Shown here piece after piece: positions 36,469-46,505 of a stretch of DNA of 64,000 bases. The DNA comes from JANNSX01 sp963741525 (GTDB taxonomy: Bacteria > Pseudomonadota > Alphaproteobacteria > Rhizobiales > Hyphomicrobiaceae): assembly GCA_963741525.1 (NCBI GenBank), contig CAVUIW010000020.1, positions 1 to 64,000 of the forward strand, in the 5' to 3' direction. Within the stretch, counting starts at the first letter, position 1, and every line of letters begins with the position of its first letter. Made by a program: the position numbers and the translations under genes. Under the pieces are notes generated by a model. It was not told the origin of the DNA and searched no databases. It saw only the letters and a program-made list of their open reading frames with translations.

Positions 36469-37500
36469 CTACTTCATCAGCTCCGTCCAGATCTTCGTGT
36501 AGAGCTCGGTCGCCTCCGCCGGGCAGGCGAGGTTGAACGTTCCCTTGTCCGCGTCGTCCGGCGAGATGACGATCTCGGGCGCGCCAATCATGTCGGCCGG
36601 CATGAACTTCTCCGAGCCGACGATCGCGTTGGCATAGCGCGCGAAGGCCGAGATCATGCCCGCGTTCTCCGGGTCCATGACGAAATTCTGGAAGAGCTTC
36701 GCGTTCTCGACGTTGCGTGCGTCCTTGAGCACGGCGACGTTGTCCATCCAGAGGCCGTAGCCTTCCTTGGGCAGAACATACTTGAGATCGGGGTTCTGCA
36801 GCCGGGCCCGGAAGCTCCAGCCATTCCAGTTGACGCCAGCCGCGATGTCCTCCTTCACGTATTTCTCAGGCTGTGCGTAGTCCATCGAGACCCAATGCTT
36901 CTTGGCGGCGATCAGATTGTCGCGCACCTTCTTGAGCAGGTCCTTGTCGGTCGTGCACCACTTGCCGCCATTGTAGAGAATGGCCAGCAGAATGACGTCG
37001 CCCATCTCGGGCACGACATTGACCTTGCCCTTGAGCTCATCGGGCGGATCCAGCCAGATCGACGATGTGTTGATATCGCCCTTGTAGAATTTCGTGTTGA
37101 CGAGCAGGCCAGTCGTACCCCACTGCCACGGGACGGTGTAGTGGCGGCCCTTGTCGAACTCGACGTCGACCCATTTCGACTCGACGTTCTTGAAGTTCTC
37201 CATCTGGTCGGGGCGGGTCTCGAGCAGAAGACCCTCGTTGATCCAGATCGGCACATAGTTTGCGGACGGTACGACGATGTCGAAGCCATGGCCGCCGGCA
37301 CGGATCTTGGCCAACGCCGTATCGTTCGAGTCGTAGTCGGTGACCGTCACCTTGACGTTGTACTTTTCCTCGAACTTCTTGATCATTTCGGGGCTCGTGT
37401 AGTCGCCCCAATTGAAGATCTGCAGCTCGCCTTCGGCCAGTGCCGAGCCAGCGCTGAAGGTCAATGCCGCGACAGCGGCCGCAAATTTCCAGATACGCAT
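36469..37500 (-). CDS. ABC transporter periplasmic binding protein, polyamine type (second paralogue)
   Basis: 343 residues; signal peptide MRIWKFAAAVAALTFSAGSALA, then EGELQIFNWGDYTSPEMIKKF. The ATG at 37500 is set by the signal peptide and a GGAGAA site; the open frame extends upstream but is non-coding in character. Closest in sequence to the paralogues on either side. Confidence 0.9.
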   Translation of the reverse strand: MRIWKFAAAVAALTFSAGSALAEGELQIFNWGDYTSPEMIKKFEEKYNVKVTVTDYDSNDTALAKIRAGGHGFDIVVPSANYVPIWINEGLLLETRPDQMENFKNVESKWVDVEFDKGRHYTVPWQWGTTGLLVNTKFYKGDINTSSIWLDPPDELKGKVNVVPEMGDVILLAILYNGGKWCTTDKDLLKKVRDNLIAAKKHWVSMDYAQPEKYVKEDIAAGVNWNGWSFRARLQNPDLKYVLPKEGYGLWMDNVAVLKDARNVENAKLFQNFVMDPENAGMISAFARYANAIVGSEKFMPADMIGAPEIVISPDDADKGTFNLACPAEATELYTKIWTELMK

Positions 37501-37633
37501 AGTCAGGTTTCTCCCATTGCGTTGATGTTTTGGTTTCTCGTTCGATGCGGCATTCCAGAAACGGTTCCGGCGGCCGGCAGTGGCACCATCAGCATTGCCC
37601 TGCCTAGCCGCCAGATCTCCAGAATGGCCGTGA

Positions 37634-38668
37634 CTACTTCTGCAGCTCGGTCCAGATCTTCGTGTAGAGGTCGTTGGCCTCCTGCGGGCAGGTGAGCGCA
37701 AAAACACCCTTGTCCGCGAACTCGGCCGGCACGACGATCTCAGGCGCCGTCTTCATGTCCTCGGGCATGAACTTGTCCGAGCCGATGATGGCGTTGGCAT
37801 AGCGCGCGTATTCGGAGATCAGCGCGGCATTCTCCGGGTCCATGATGAAGTTCATGAACAGCTTGGCGTTTTCGACATTCTTGGCATCCTTCAGGATGGC
37901 GACATTGTCCATCCATACGACGAAGCCTTCCTTCGGGTATCCATAAGCGATGCCTGAATTCTTGAGGCGCGCACGGAAGGTCGAGCCGTTCCAGTTCACA
38001 CCGGCAATGATGTCCTCCTTCTCGTATTTTTCCTGGTTGCCGTAGTCCATGCCGAGCCAACTCGCCTTGGCGGCGACCAGACCGTCACGAACTTTCTTCA
38101 ACACTTCCTTGTCGGTCGTGCACCACTTGCCGCCATAGTACATGATGGCGAGGCCCATGACGTCCGACATCTCGGGCACGACATTGACCTTGCCCTTCAG
38201 CTCGTCCGGCGGATCGAGGAAGATCGCCGAGGTATTGATGTCGCCCTTGTAGAATTTCGTATTGACCAGGATGCCGGTCGTACCCCACTGCCACGGAACC
38301 GTGTACTTGCGGCCCTTGTCGAACTCGACATCGACCCATTTCGGCTCGACGTTCTTGAAGTTCTCCATCTGGTTCGGGTTCGATTCGAGCAGGAGGCCCT
38401 CCCCCACCCAGATCGGGATGAAGCTCGCGGACGGCACGACGATGTCGAAGCCGTGGCCACCGGCGCGGACCTTGGCGAGGGCGGTGTCGTTCGAGTCGTA
38501 GTCGGTGATCGTCACCTTGACGTTGTGCTGCTTCTCGAATTTCTCGATCAGCTTCGGGTTCGTGTAGTCGCCCCAGTTGAAGATCTGCAGCACGCCGTCG
38601 GCGAGCGCCGGGGTTGCGCCAAGCACGAGCGCGACGCTCGCAACGGCGGCCATCAATGCACGTTTCAT
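37634..38668 (-). CDS. ABC transporter periplasmic binding protein, polyamine type (first paralogue)
   Basis: 344 residues; signal peptide MKRALMAAVASVALVLGATPALA, then DGVLQIFNWGDYTNPKLIEKF. Has TDYDSNDTALAKVRAGGHGFDIVVPSASF. It directly follows the PotC-like permease gene, the normal place for the binding protein of this operon; the two further copies appear to be tandem duplicates. Confidence 0.9.
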   Translation of the reverse strand: MKRALMAAVASVALVLGATPALADGVLQIFNWGDYTNPKLIEKFEKQHNVKVTITDYDSNDTALAKVRAGGHGFDIVVPSASFIPIWVGEGLLLESNPNQMENFKNVEPKWVDVEFDKGRKYTVPWQWGTTGILVNTKFYKGDINTSAIFLDPPDELKGKVNVVPEMSDVMGLAIMYYGGKWCTTDKEVLKKVRDGLVAAKASWLGMDYGNQEKYEKEDIIAGVNWNGSTFRARLKNSGIAYGYPKEGFVVWMDNVAILKDAKNVENAKLFMNFIMDPENAALISEYARYANAIIGSDKFMPEDMKTAPEIVVPAEFADKGVFALTCPQEANDLYTKIWTELQK

Positions 38669-38708
38669 ATGGTTCCTCCTGGCTTTTTCTAGGCAATCGG
38701 GGGTTCGG

Positions 38709-39573
38709 CTACTTCCTGCGGTTCAAGAAGTAGAACAACGTGACCATGGCGACGGACAGTAGGAAGAAGGCCGTCGCAATGGCGTTGATCTCGGGCGTCA
38801 CCTGGCGACGGAGCTGTCCGAGCATGTAGGTCGGCAGAGTTTCCTGACCGGCGGATTTGACGAACTCGGTGATGACCACGTCATCCAGCGAGACCACGAA
38901 GGCGAGCATGGCGCCGGCCATGACGCCGGGCCACAACAGCGGCAGCGTCACGCGCTTGAATGCTTGCCAGGGCGTCGCATAGAGATCGGCCGCGGCCCGC
39001 TCAAGCGTCAGGTCCATGCTTTCCAGCCGCGCCCGGATCGGCAGATAGGCGAAGGGAATGCAGAAGGCGGTATGCGCGGCGAGGATGTAGCCGATGCCGA
39101 AATACTGCGTCGAACTCCTTGATCCAGGCGAAGGTGATGAGCAGCGCCACGGCGGTGACGATCTCGGGCACCATCAGCGGCATGTTGATGAGACCGTAGA
39201 CCGGCATCATGCCGCGGTACGGTTTCACGCGCGTGGTCGCGATGGCCGCCATCGTTGCGGCCGTGGTCGCCAGAATTGCCGCGACGATCGCAACGAACAG
39301 CGATCGGATCGACGCCTCCCGGATGTCCTCGTTGGCGGCTGCCGCGTAGTACCACTTGAGCGAGGTTCCCTCCCAAACGGCGAGGCTTTCGCCCTCGTTG
39401 AAGGAGAAGACGACGAGCAGGATCACCGGCGCGTAGAGCAGCACGAAAACGAAGATCGAGATCAGGATGAAGCCCGGCATGTGCTTGACGCCGAACGGCT
39501 TGCCACTGCTCGCCTTGGCGTCCTCGCTCCGCCGCTCGGCGAGGGGCGTTCCGCGTACAACCGCCTCAGCCAT
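38709..39573 (-). CDS. ABC transporter permease, PotC-like (frameshifted)
   Basis: N-terminal part (MAEAVVRGTPLAERR; first membrane segment FILISIFVFVLLYAPVILLV) to AWIKEF in one frame; then YFGIGYILAAHTAFCIPFAYLP, the EAA loop ERAAADLYATPWQAFKRVTLPLLWPG and the last membrane segments in the next frame. The change is near 39110; one base fewer joins them. Its start overlaps the end of the PotB-like gene. Confidence 0.8.
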
Positions 39574-40567
39574 GCGCGCCTCCCTTCGACCCGCTCGAAT
39601 TGCGGACGTAGACCATCATGGCGATCATGACGGCGACCATCAGCGTGATGGCCAGCGCCGCTCCGAGCGGCCAATTGCGCCCCTGGCCGAACTGCAGGTC
39701 GATGAGGTTGCCGATCATCAGGTTCTTGCCGCCGCCGAGCACCCGCGGAATGACGTAGGCGCCGAGCGAGGGAATGAACACCAGGATCGAGCCGGCGATG
39801 ACGCCGGGCTTGATGAGCGGCAGGATCACCCGCCAGAACACGCGCCACTTGTTGGCATAGAGATCATATCCCGCCTCGACCAGCCGGAAATCGAGCTTCT
39901 CGATCGAGGCGTAAATCGGCAGCACCATCAGCGGCAGGAAGACGTAGGTCATGCCGAAGCCGATGGCGAAATCGGTGAAGAGCATCTGCACGGGAAGCTT
40001 GATGCCGGTGCCGAGCCAGTCGAACAAGACGTCGAGGCGAAGCAGCAGGGCAATGTTATTGAACACGCCGTCGGCCCGCAGCAGCTCCTGTACGGCGAAG
40101 GTGCGGATGAGCTGGTTGGTCCAGAACGGAATGGTGATCAGGAAGAGCCAGATGTCGCGGTTTTTCTCGGGCCGCGTGGCGATGAAGTAGGCGGTCGGCA
40201 GTCCGAGCACGAGCGTGATGAATGTCGTGATGATCGACAGCTTCACCGAGCGCCAGAACACCGACAGATGGGCATCGGCCAGCGTGATGGAGTCGTCGAA
40301 GATGTCCTTCTCCCAAAGGACGCTGTACCAGCCCTCCGACGACCAGGGCATGTAGGCCCAGCCGTAGCTTCCCTTGGTCAGGAAGGAGATGACGACCATG
40401 ACGAAGAGCGGCCCGATGGCCGCCGCCAGGATGATCACGATGGCAGGCGACAACAGCAGCCAGCGTTTGCGGACGTCCCTGCGCTCCGACTCGCGCGCGA
40501 TGCGCTCCGCCTGGCCTTCCTCGCCTTCATAGGCGGCAACGCCACCGAGATCCTGGGCAACCGCCAT
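39566..40567 (-). CDS. ABC transporter permease, PotB-like
   Basis: 333 residues, six membrane segments, with FWTNQLIRTFAVQELL and the EAA coupling loop EAGYDLYANKWRVFWRVILPLIKPG. A hydrophilic N-terminal 35 residues precede the first membrane segment. Intact. Starts one base after the ATPase gene ends. Confidence 0.9.
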   Translation of the reverse strand: MAVAQDLGGVAAYEGEEGQAERIARESERRDVRKRWLLLSPAIVIILAAAIGPLFVMVVISFLTKGSYGWAYMPWSSEGWYSVLWEKDIFDDSITLADAHLSVFWRSVKLSIITTFITLVLGLPTAYFIATRPEKNRDIWLFLITIPFWTNQLIRTFAVQELLRADGVFNNIALLLRLDVLFDWLGTGIKLPVQMLFTDFAIGFGMTYVFLPLMVLPIYASIEKLDFRLVEAGYDLYANKWRVFWRVILPLIKPGVIAGSILVFIPSLGAYVIPRVLGGGKNLMIGNLIDLQFGQGRNWPLGAALAITLMVAVMIAMMVYVRNSSGSKGGAHG

Positions 40568-40568
40568 G

Positions 40569-41672
40569 TCAGTCCCTCAGCACTTGCAGCGCATTGTCGT
40601 CGAAGGTGATGCCCAGCTCCTCGCCGGTTTTGAAGCTCACATCGCGATTGCGCGAGTTCTGCGAGCGGATGGTGAAGGGATCGCCGCTCGAGAGCTTCAA
40701 ATGGTAGTGGGTGTCGGTGCCAAAGTAGACGATGTTCTCGAGCTTGCCCTTGAGCATCGCGGCGTTGCCGTCGCGCGTCAGGATCGCGTGCTCGGGCCGA
40801 ACAACGACGCTGACGCGACCAGGTTTCGCACCGCCGTCGGGAAGGCTCGCGTTGATTTCGCGGCCCGAGGGCAGCACGACCGTGCCGACCCCGTTGGCGC
40901 CGGCCTTGAGATCGGCCTCGATGAAGTTCGTGTCGCCGATGAAATTGGCAACGAAGCGCTCGGAGGGACGATCGTAGATGTCGCGCGGGCCGCCGATCTG
41001 GAGGATTTTGCCCTTGTTCATGACCGCGATGCGGTCCGACATGGTGAGCGCTTCTTCCTGATCATGGGTCACGAACACGAAGGTGATGCCCGTCTCGTGT
41101 TGCAGGCGCTTGAGCTCGATCTGCATGTCCTTGCGGAGCTTGTAGTCGAGCGCCGACAAGGGTTCGTCGAGCAGCAGCACCTTCGGCCTCGGCGCGAGCG
41201 CGCGGGCGAGCGCCACGCGCTGCTGCTGGCCGCCGGAGATCTGGCTCGTGCGCCGGTCCTTCAGCTCTTCCATCCGGACGAGCTTCAGCATCGAGGCGAC
41301 GGTCGACTGGATCTCGGACTTCGGCCGCCCGAGCATCTCGAGCCCGAAGGAGATGTTCTGCGCCACCGTCATGTGCGGGAACAGCGCGTAATTCTGGAAG
41401 ACCGTGTTCACCGGCCGCCGGTAGGGGGGCAGCGTGGAGATGTCTTCGCCATCGAGAAGAATTCGGCCTTTGGTCGGATGCTCGAAGCCAGCGATGAGCC
41501 GCAGGAGCGTTGTCTTTCCACAGCCGGAAGGTCCGAGCAGCGTGAAGAACTCGTTCTTGCGGATGGCGACCGACACATCGTCGACAGCGCGAACGACGTC
41601 CTGGCCCCCGCCAAAAATCTTAGATACCCGCTCGGCCGTGACTGCGGCCTCGGTCGTGGCTTTTTCTGCCAT
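40569..41672 (-). CDS. ABC transporter ATP-binding protein, PotA-like
   Basis: 367 residues. Walker A GPSGCGKT, Q-loop VFQNYALFPHM, signature ISGGQQQRVALARAL, Walker B VLLLDEPLSALD, H-loop VTHDQEEAL, then a TOBE domain (about 280-360). First gene of the minus-strand run of eight; divergent from hyuA with 229 bp between, where the operon promoter must lie. Confidence 0.93.
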   Translation of the reverse strand: MAEKATTEAAVTAERVSKIFGGGQDVVRAVDDVSVAIRKNEFFTLLGPSGCGKTTLLRLIAGFEHPTKGRILLDGEDISTLPPYRRPVNTVFQNYALFPHMTVAQNISFGLEMLGRPKSEIQSTVASMLKLVRMEELKDRRTSQISGGQQQRVALARALAPRPKVLLLDEPLSALDYKLRKDMQIELKRLQHETGITFVFVTHDQEEALTMSDRIAVMNKGKILQIGGPRDIYDRPSERFVANFIGDTNFIEADLKAGANGVGTVVLPSGREINASLPDGGAKPGRVSVVVRPEHAILTRDGNAAMLKGKLENIVYFGTDTHYHLKLSSGDPFTIRSQNSRNRDVSFKTGEELGITFDDNALQVLRD

Positions 41673-41901
41673 GCTCGCCTGCGTTTCCCGTGCGCAAAAC
41701 TCGTGCCTCCGGGCTTCTCGATGCGGTCCCGGATGGCCTCCCAGGTGATGACCTTAGCCTCCTCACGAGGGATTTGCCAAGGGACAAACGCGGGATCACG
41801 TGAAAGTTGCCTCAGATGCCAGTCGAATGGTGTGCCAGCGTTGACTTGGCTCGTCGGTACCTGCGAGTTTCCGCCACCAAACTCGGGTTCACGGATATTC
41901 G

Positions 41902-43960
41902 ATGATCACGCTCGCAGCCGATGTGGGGGGCACGTTTACCGATCTGGTGCTGGTCGATCAGGCCGGCGGCCGGGTTTACGTCGACAAAGTCCCCTCGGGC
42001 GCGCGGGGCCGTGCCGCCGCGATCGCTCCCGGCATCGAGCGCATATGCCGGACTGCGGGGCTCGCGCCCAAGGACGTCGGATTGTTCGTTCACGGATTTA
42101 CCGTTCCGACCAATGCATTCCTGATGCGGCGTGGCGCCAAGGTCGCACTTGTCACGACACAGGGGGCTGCCGATGTGCTGGAAATCGGCAATCAGCTGCG
42201 CCCGCGCACATATGCGTTGATCCAGACCAAGCCGAAACCGGTCGTCGACCGGAGGAATGTCGTCGAGGTGGCGGAGCGGGTCGACGCCTTCGGGCAGGTC
42301 GTCGACGCCCTGACGGATCGCGAGGTCGCCCGTGCCGTGAACCAGCTCCGGCTTATCGAGCCCGAGTCGGTCGCCATCTCGTTGCACTTCTCTTTTATGG
42401 CGCCGCAGCACGAGCAGCGTCTGGCAACCGCGATCCGAGCCGCGCTTCCCGATGTGCCGGTCTACGCCTCGCACGTCGTCAACCCACAGCTCGAGGAGTG
42501 GCCGCGCGCCTCGACGGTTGCCATGGCGGCCTATGTCGGGCCCGTCGTCTCCCGCTACATCGATGAGCTCGAGGCCACGCTGGCAGAAATCGGCTTTCAG
42601 GGCACGCTCCGCCTGATGCGATCGGACGGTGGCGTCGCCACGCCGCGCGCGGCGCGCGAAAATCCGGGCCACATGCTGACATCTGGGCTTGCTGGCGGCG
42701 TCATTGCCGCGGTGGACTTATGCAAGCGATTGGCCATCACGAATGCCGTGACCATCGACGTCGGCGGCACCTCGGCGGATTTCTCGGCCATCACCGGCGG
42801 GGAGGCGCGGACGCGCATGTCGCGCAGCCTCGACGGCCAACCGGTTCGCCTCCCCACCATCGATGTAGAGACCATGTCGAACGGCGGCGGCTCGATCGCC
42901 TGGGTCGATGCGGGCGGCGGACTGCGCGTCGGGCCGAGCTCGGCCGGCGCCGTGCCGGGACCGGCCTGCTACGGCACCGGCGGCACCGAGCCAACTGTCA
43001 CGGACGCGGCTGTCGTACTCGGCTGGCTCGCGCCCGCGGACTATCTCGGTGGCGAGGTCCGCCTCGTGCCGGAAAAGGCTGCCGAGGCAATCGGGCATGT
43101 CATCGCCAAGCCGCTCGGCATGGCGCTCGAGGAGGCGGCCCACGGCATCATCCGCGTGGCCAATGCGCAGCTCGTGCAGTCGATCCGCACGCTATGCGTC
43201 GAACGCGGCCTCGACCCTCGTGCCATGACGCTCATTCCCTTCGGCGGCGCGGGTCCGCTCTATGCCGGCATGATCGCCCGCGACCTCGGCCTCAAAGGCA
43301 TTGTCGTGCCGCGGCATCCCGGCGTGTTTGCCGCCGAGGGCCTGCTTGCCGCCGACATCCGGCATATGGTGCAAGTGCCGTTCCGCTCGCCTTTGGAGAG
43401 GATCACGGCTGCGGCAATCCAGGAGCGCGCGAACGAGCTCGCCAGCCGCGTCGATGCCGAGCTTGCGACCGACGGAGTCCCGAAGAATCGCCGGTCGATC
43501 CGCTACATTGGCGATCTGCGCTACATCGGCCAGTTCCACGACATCGTCATGCCGGTTCCCGACTATCGTTCCGAGCCCTATGATGCCGCGAAGCTTGCGG
43601 CGGCATTCCATGCGCAACACACGACGAGCTACGGCCATGCCGACCCCGCTGCTGCCGTCGAGATCGTCAATCTCCGGGCCGAGGGCATTGGCCGGCTCGA
43701 TACACCCGATCTGAGCGGCGCGACCGAGCCCGAGGCCAAGTCCGGCGCGACCGTACGCACTCGGGCGGTCCATTTCGGCGGCAGAAACAGCGTCGAAGCC
43801 CGAAATCGTACCGCGCGCGTCGTTGGCCATTGGGGACTATGTTCCCGGCCCTGCGGTGATCACGCAGAAAGATTCGACCATCGTGCTTGCTCCCGGCGAA
43901 ACCGCCGAGGTTCTCGCATCCCGCGATATCCGCGTTTCCCTCAGTGGAGGTCCGTCATGA
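41902..43960 (+). CDS. hyuA: Hydantoinase/oxoprolinase family subunit A (frameshifted near the 3' end)
   Basis: ATP-dependent hydantoinase/5-oxoprolinase/acetone-carboxylase-type subunit with an actin-like ATPase fold: ADVGGTFTDLVLVD, NAVTIDVGGTSADFS, GGAGPLYAGMIARDLG. Close to the end the frame changes near 43800: after GRNSVEA the family-like C-terminus PEIVPRASLAIGDYVPGPAV...IRVSLSGGPS is one frame off and ends at 43960, overlapping hyuB by ATGA. Without that change the frame reads through into hyuB, giving an apparent 1222-residue fusion that I judge to be artefactual. Confidence 0.85.
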
Positions 43961-45570
43961 TCGGCCCAATCGACCGCGACGTGTTCCAGCACGAGGTCGT
44001 CTCGGTCGCCGAGGAGATGTCGAAGGCGCTGTGCCGCTCGGCTTTCTCAGCCATCATCTGGGATATGATCGACTATGCCTGTGGCCTCCTTGACATCGAG
44101 GGCAACACGATCTCGCAGGCCCCGACCATCCCGGCCCAGCTCGGCATCATGCCGACAGCCTACCGCTTCATGCTGAAGGACATTCCCTTGAGCGAGTGGC
44201 ACGAGGGCGATGTCATCATCTGCAACGATCCCTACTACGGCTGCACGCATACGCCGGACATCGTGCTGTTCTCGCCGGTCTATGCGCAAGGCCGGGTCAT
44301 CGCCATCGCCTCGACCGTCGCCCATCACATCGATGTCGGCGGTCGCGTGCCGGGATCGGAGTCGGCGACGGCGCTGGAAGTGTTCGAGGAAGGCATCCGC
44401 TTTCCACCGCTGAAGCTCATCGAGCGCGGCAAGCCCAACCAGGCGATCTTCAAGATTTTCGCCCGCAATGTCCGAGATCCCAAGGCCTCGACTGGCGATC
44501 TCAACGCGCAGATCGCCGCCTGCCGGACGGGCGAGCGCCGCATGGCCGAGCTTGTGGCCAAATACGGCATCGACGGCTTCGCAGCGCGGGTCCGGGCGCT
44601 GCACGACTACTCGGAAAAATTTGTCCGCACCGCGCTCATAGGCGCTCAGGTGCAGCAGTCGCGTGCGGAAATCCTCACCGAGGACGATGCCTCGTCCAAG
44701 GAGCCGATGCGGCTCGTGGCGACGGCCACGATCGACGGCAGCGACCTCACCATCGATTTCACCGGAACGAGCGCCCAGCGCCCGAACGGCCTCAATTGCC
44801 CGGTCGCCTCGACCGTCTCGATGGTGCACTACGCGGTCAAGGTGCTGTTCACGCCCGAGCTGCCGCAGAACGAGGGCTGCAACCGGCCCGTCAAGGTCAT
44901 CATTCCCGAGGGCTCGCTACTCAATCCGCGCGAGCCGGCCGCCGTGTCGGTCAGGCATCTGACGCAGCAGGCGGTCGCCGACGTGGTGCTCAAGGCGCTG
45001 ACGCCGCTTTCGCCCAGGACCGCCTCCGCCGGCTGCCAGATCTCCTTCCCGACCTTCGTCATCGGCGGCTTCGACACGCGGCCGGCCATGGCGCGTGAAG
45101 GCGAGCGCGCGCCCTACTTCGTCGTCACCGACATCATCGGTGGCGGCATGGGTGGCTCGGCGGATCAGGACGGCATCAGCGGTGTCGACACGCATGGCGG
45201 CAATTGCGCGATCCTGTCGGCGGAGGTGCTGGAGACCACGGGCCCGGTTCGAGTTGTCGCGACGCGGCTCGTCGAGGGCTCGGGCGGCGCGGGCCGGCAC
45301 AAAGGTGGGCTCGGCATCGAGCGCGAGTACGAGATGCTCACCTCCGGCCTCGTTGTGTCCGGCTACACGCAGCAGACGCAACCCGAGACCGCACCCTGGG
45401 GCGTCGAGGGTGGCGCGCCCGGTGGCCTTGCCGCCGCCCACATCATCCGTCGCAATGGACTTGTGGAGGATCTGACCAGCAAATGGGTCGCCGTTCCCCT
45501 CGAGTCCGGCGAACGCATGCGCCTCAGAGCCGCCGGTGGTGCGGGTTGGGGTACTCCAACGGAGAGCTGA
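43957..45570 (+). CDS. hyuB: Hydantoinase/oxoprolinase family subunit B
   Basis: 537 residues. Family segments: MSKALCRSAFSAIIWDMIDYACGL, DVIICNDPYYGCTHTPD, TVAHHIDVGGRVPGS, GGGMGGSADQDGISGVDTHGGN and the Gly-rich C-terminus VEGGAPGGLAAAHI. It carries the metal-binding hydrolase/carboxylase half. Works with the A subunit on cyclic amides or related ketone/imide substrates; no third subunit (acetone carboxylase gamma-like) is present. Confidence 0.9.
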   Translation: MIGPIDRDVFQHEVVSVAEEMSKALCRSAFSAIIWDMIDYACGLLDIEGNTISQAPTIPAQLGIMPTAYRFMLKDIPLSEWHEGDVIICNDPYYGCTHTPDIVLFSPVYAQGRVIAIASTVAHHIDVGGRVPGSESATALEVFEEGIRFPPLKLIERGKPNQAIFKIFARNVRDPKASTGDLNAQIAACRTGERRMAELVAKYGIDGFAARVRALHDYSEKFVRTALIGAQVQQSRAEILTEDDASSKEPMRLVATATIDGSDLTIDFTGTSAQRPNGLNCPVASTVSMVHYAVKVLFTPELPQNEGCNRPVKVIIPEGSLLNPREPAAVSVRHLTQQAVADVVLKALTPLSPRTASAGCQISFPTFVIGGFDTRPAMAREGERAPYFVVTDIIGGGMGGSADQDGISGVDTHGGNCAILSAEVLETTGPVRVVATRLVEGSGGAGRHKGGLGIEREYEMLTSGLVVSGYTQQTQPETAPWGVEGGAPGGLAAAHIIRRNGLVEDLTSKWVAVPLESGERMRLRAAGGAGWGTPTES

Positions 45571-45573
45571 GGC

Positions 45574-46344
45574 ATGATCGAGGCACTCCGCCGCGCAATG
45601 GCCGACCCGACGAACATCGCTCGCCGGGCGCTCGGCGTGCCGGCGCTCGAACGCGGCACGCTGATCGCGATCGTTGCCGTTGCCGGGCTGCTCCTGCTCT
45701 TCGGTATCGTCGCCGAGGCTGTTGTGGTTGGTGGCACGCGGACCTTCGATGAGGCCTTGCTGTTGGCTTTGCGGGAGCCCACGAACACCGTCGACCCGAT
45801 TGGCCCGGCCTGGGTAGAAGAGGCCATGCGCGACCTCTCGGCGATGGGATCGACGACGGTCTTGACGTTCGTCACTTTGAGCCTCGTCGGCTATCTCGCA
45901 TCCACGCGGCGCGGTCATGCGGCAATGCTTGTGCTCGGCGCCGTGTTCAGCGGCACTATCGTCAGCCAACTCCTGAAGATCGGATTCGCCAGGCCCCGTC
46001 CGGATCTCGTGCCCTACGGGACGGAGGTTTTCACGGCAAGCTTTCCGTCGGGCCATGCGATGATGTCGGCGGTAGTCTATCTCACCCTCGGCGCGCTGCT
46101 CGCCCGCACCAAGTCCCGGCGGCGCGTGAAATCCTACGTCATGGCGATCGCCGCCGTGCTGACCTTGCTCGTGGGTCTCAGCCGCATCTACCTCGGCGTT
46201 CACTGGCCCAGCGATGTGGTGGCCGGCTGGGCGCTGGGTGCCGGCTGGGCGGCCTTCGCCTGGCTTGTGATGTTGTGGCTGCAGGGCCGTGGCAAGGTCG
46301 AGCGCGAGGGGTTGAGCGAGAACGGACGGCCGCCACCTGCGTGA
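45574..46344 (+). CDS. PAP2-family membrane phosphatase
   Basis: 256 residues, six membrane segments. The three PAP2 motifs are clear: KIGFARPRPD, FPSGHAMMS (catalytic His) and SRIYLGVHWPSDVVAGW (nucleophile His). It dephosphorylates lipid phosphates such as undecaprenyl pyrophosphate or phosphatidate on the periplasmic side. Starts 4 bases after hyuB but is probably functionally unrelated. Confidence 0.9.
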   Translation: MIEALRRAMADPTNIARRALGVPALERGTLIAIVAVAGLLLLFGIVAEAVVVGGTRTFDEALLLALREPTNTVDPIGPAWVEEAMRDLSAMGSTTVLTFVTLSLVGYLASTRRGHAAMLVLGAVFSGTIVSQLLKIGFARPRPDLVPYGTEVFTASFPSGHAMMSAVVYLTLGALLARTKSRRRVKSYVMAIAAVLTLLVGLSRIYLGVHWPSDVVAGWALGAGWAAFAWLVMLWLQGRGKVEREGLSENGRPPPA

Positions 46345-46505
46345 GTCCGCGGATAAATGACCATACGGTAACTAATTTGCAGTATAGCTTTCACCACTAT
46401 TGCATGTAACCCGGATTTCGGCCAAAAGCTCCGGCCCGAAGCGCGATCAATTTTTCACGCTATCGGCCGTGTCCCACTCAGAATTGATGCGCCCGGGACC
46501 GTGTC

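Noticed and set aside
40566..42566. 666-residue plus-strand open frame
   Set aside because: Antisense to potA and then out of frame with hyuA; no family-like segments.
41902..45570. Genuine HyuA-HyuB fusion protein
   Set aside because: A separate frame carries a better HyuA C-terminus ending in an ATGA overlap with hyuB.
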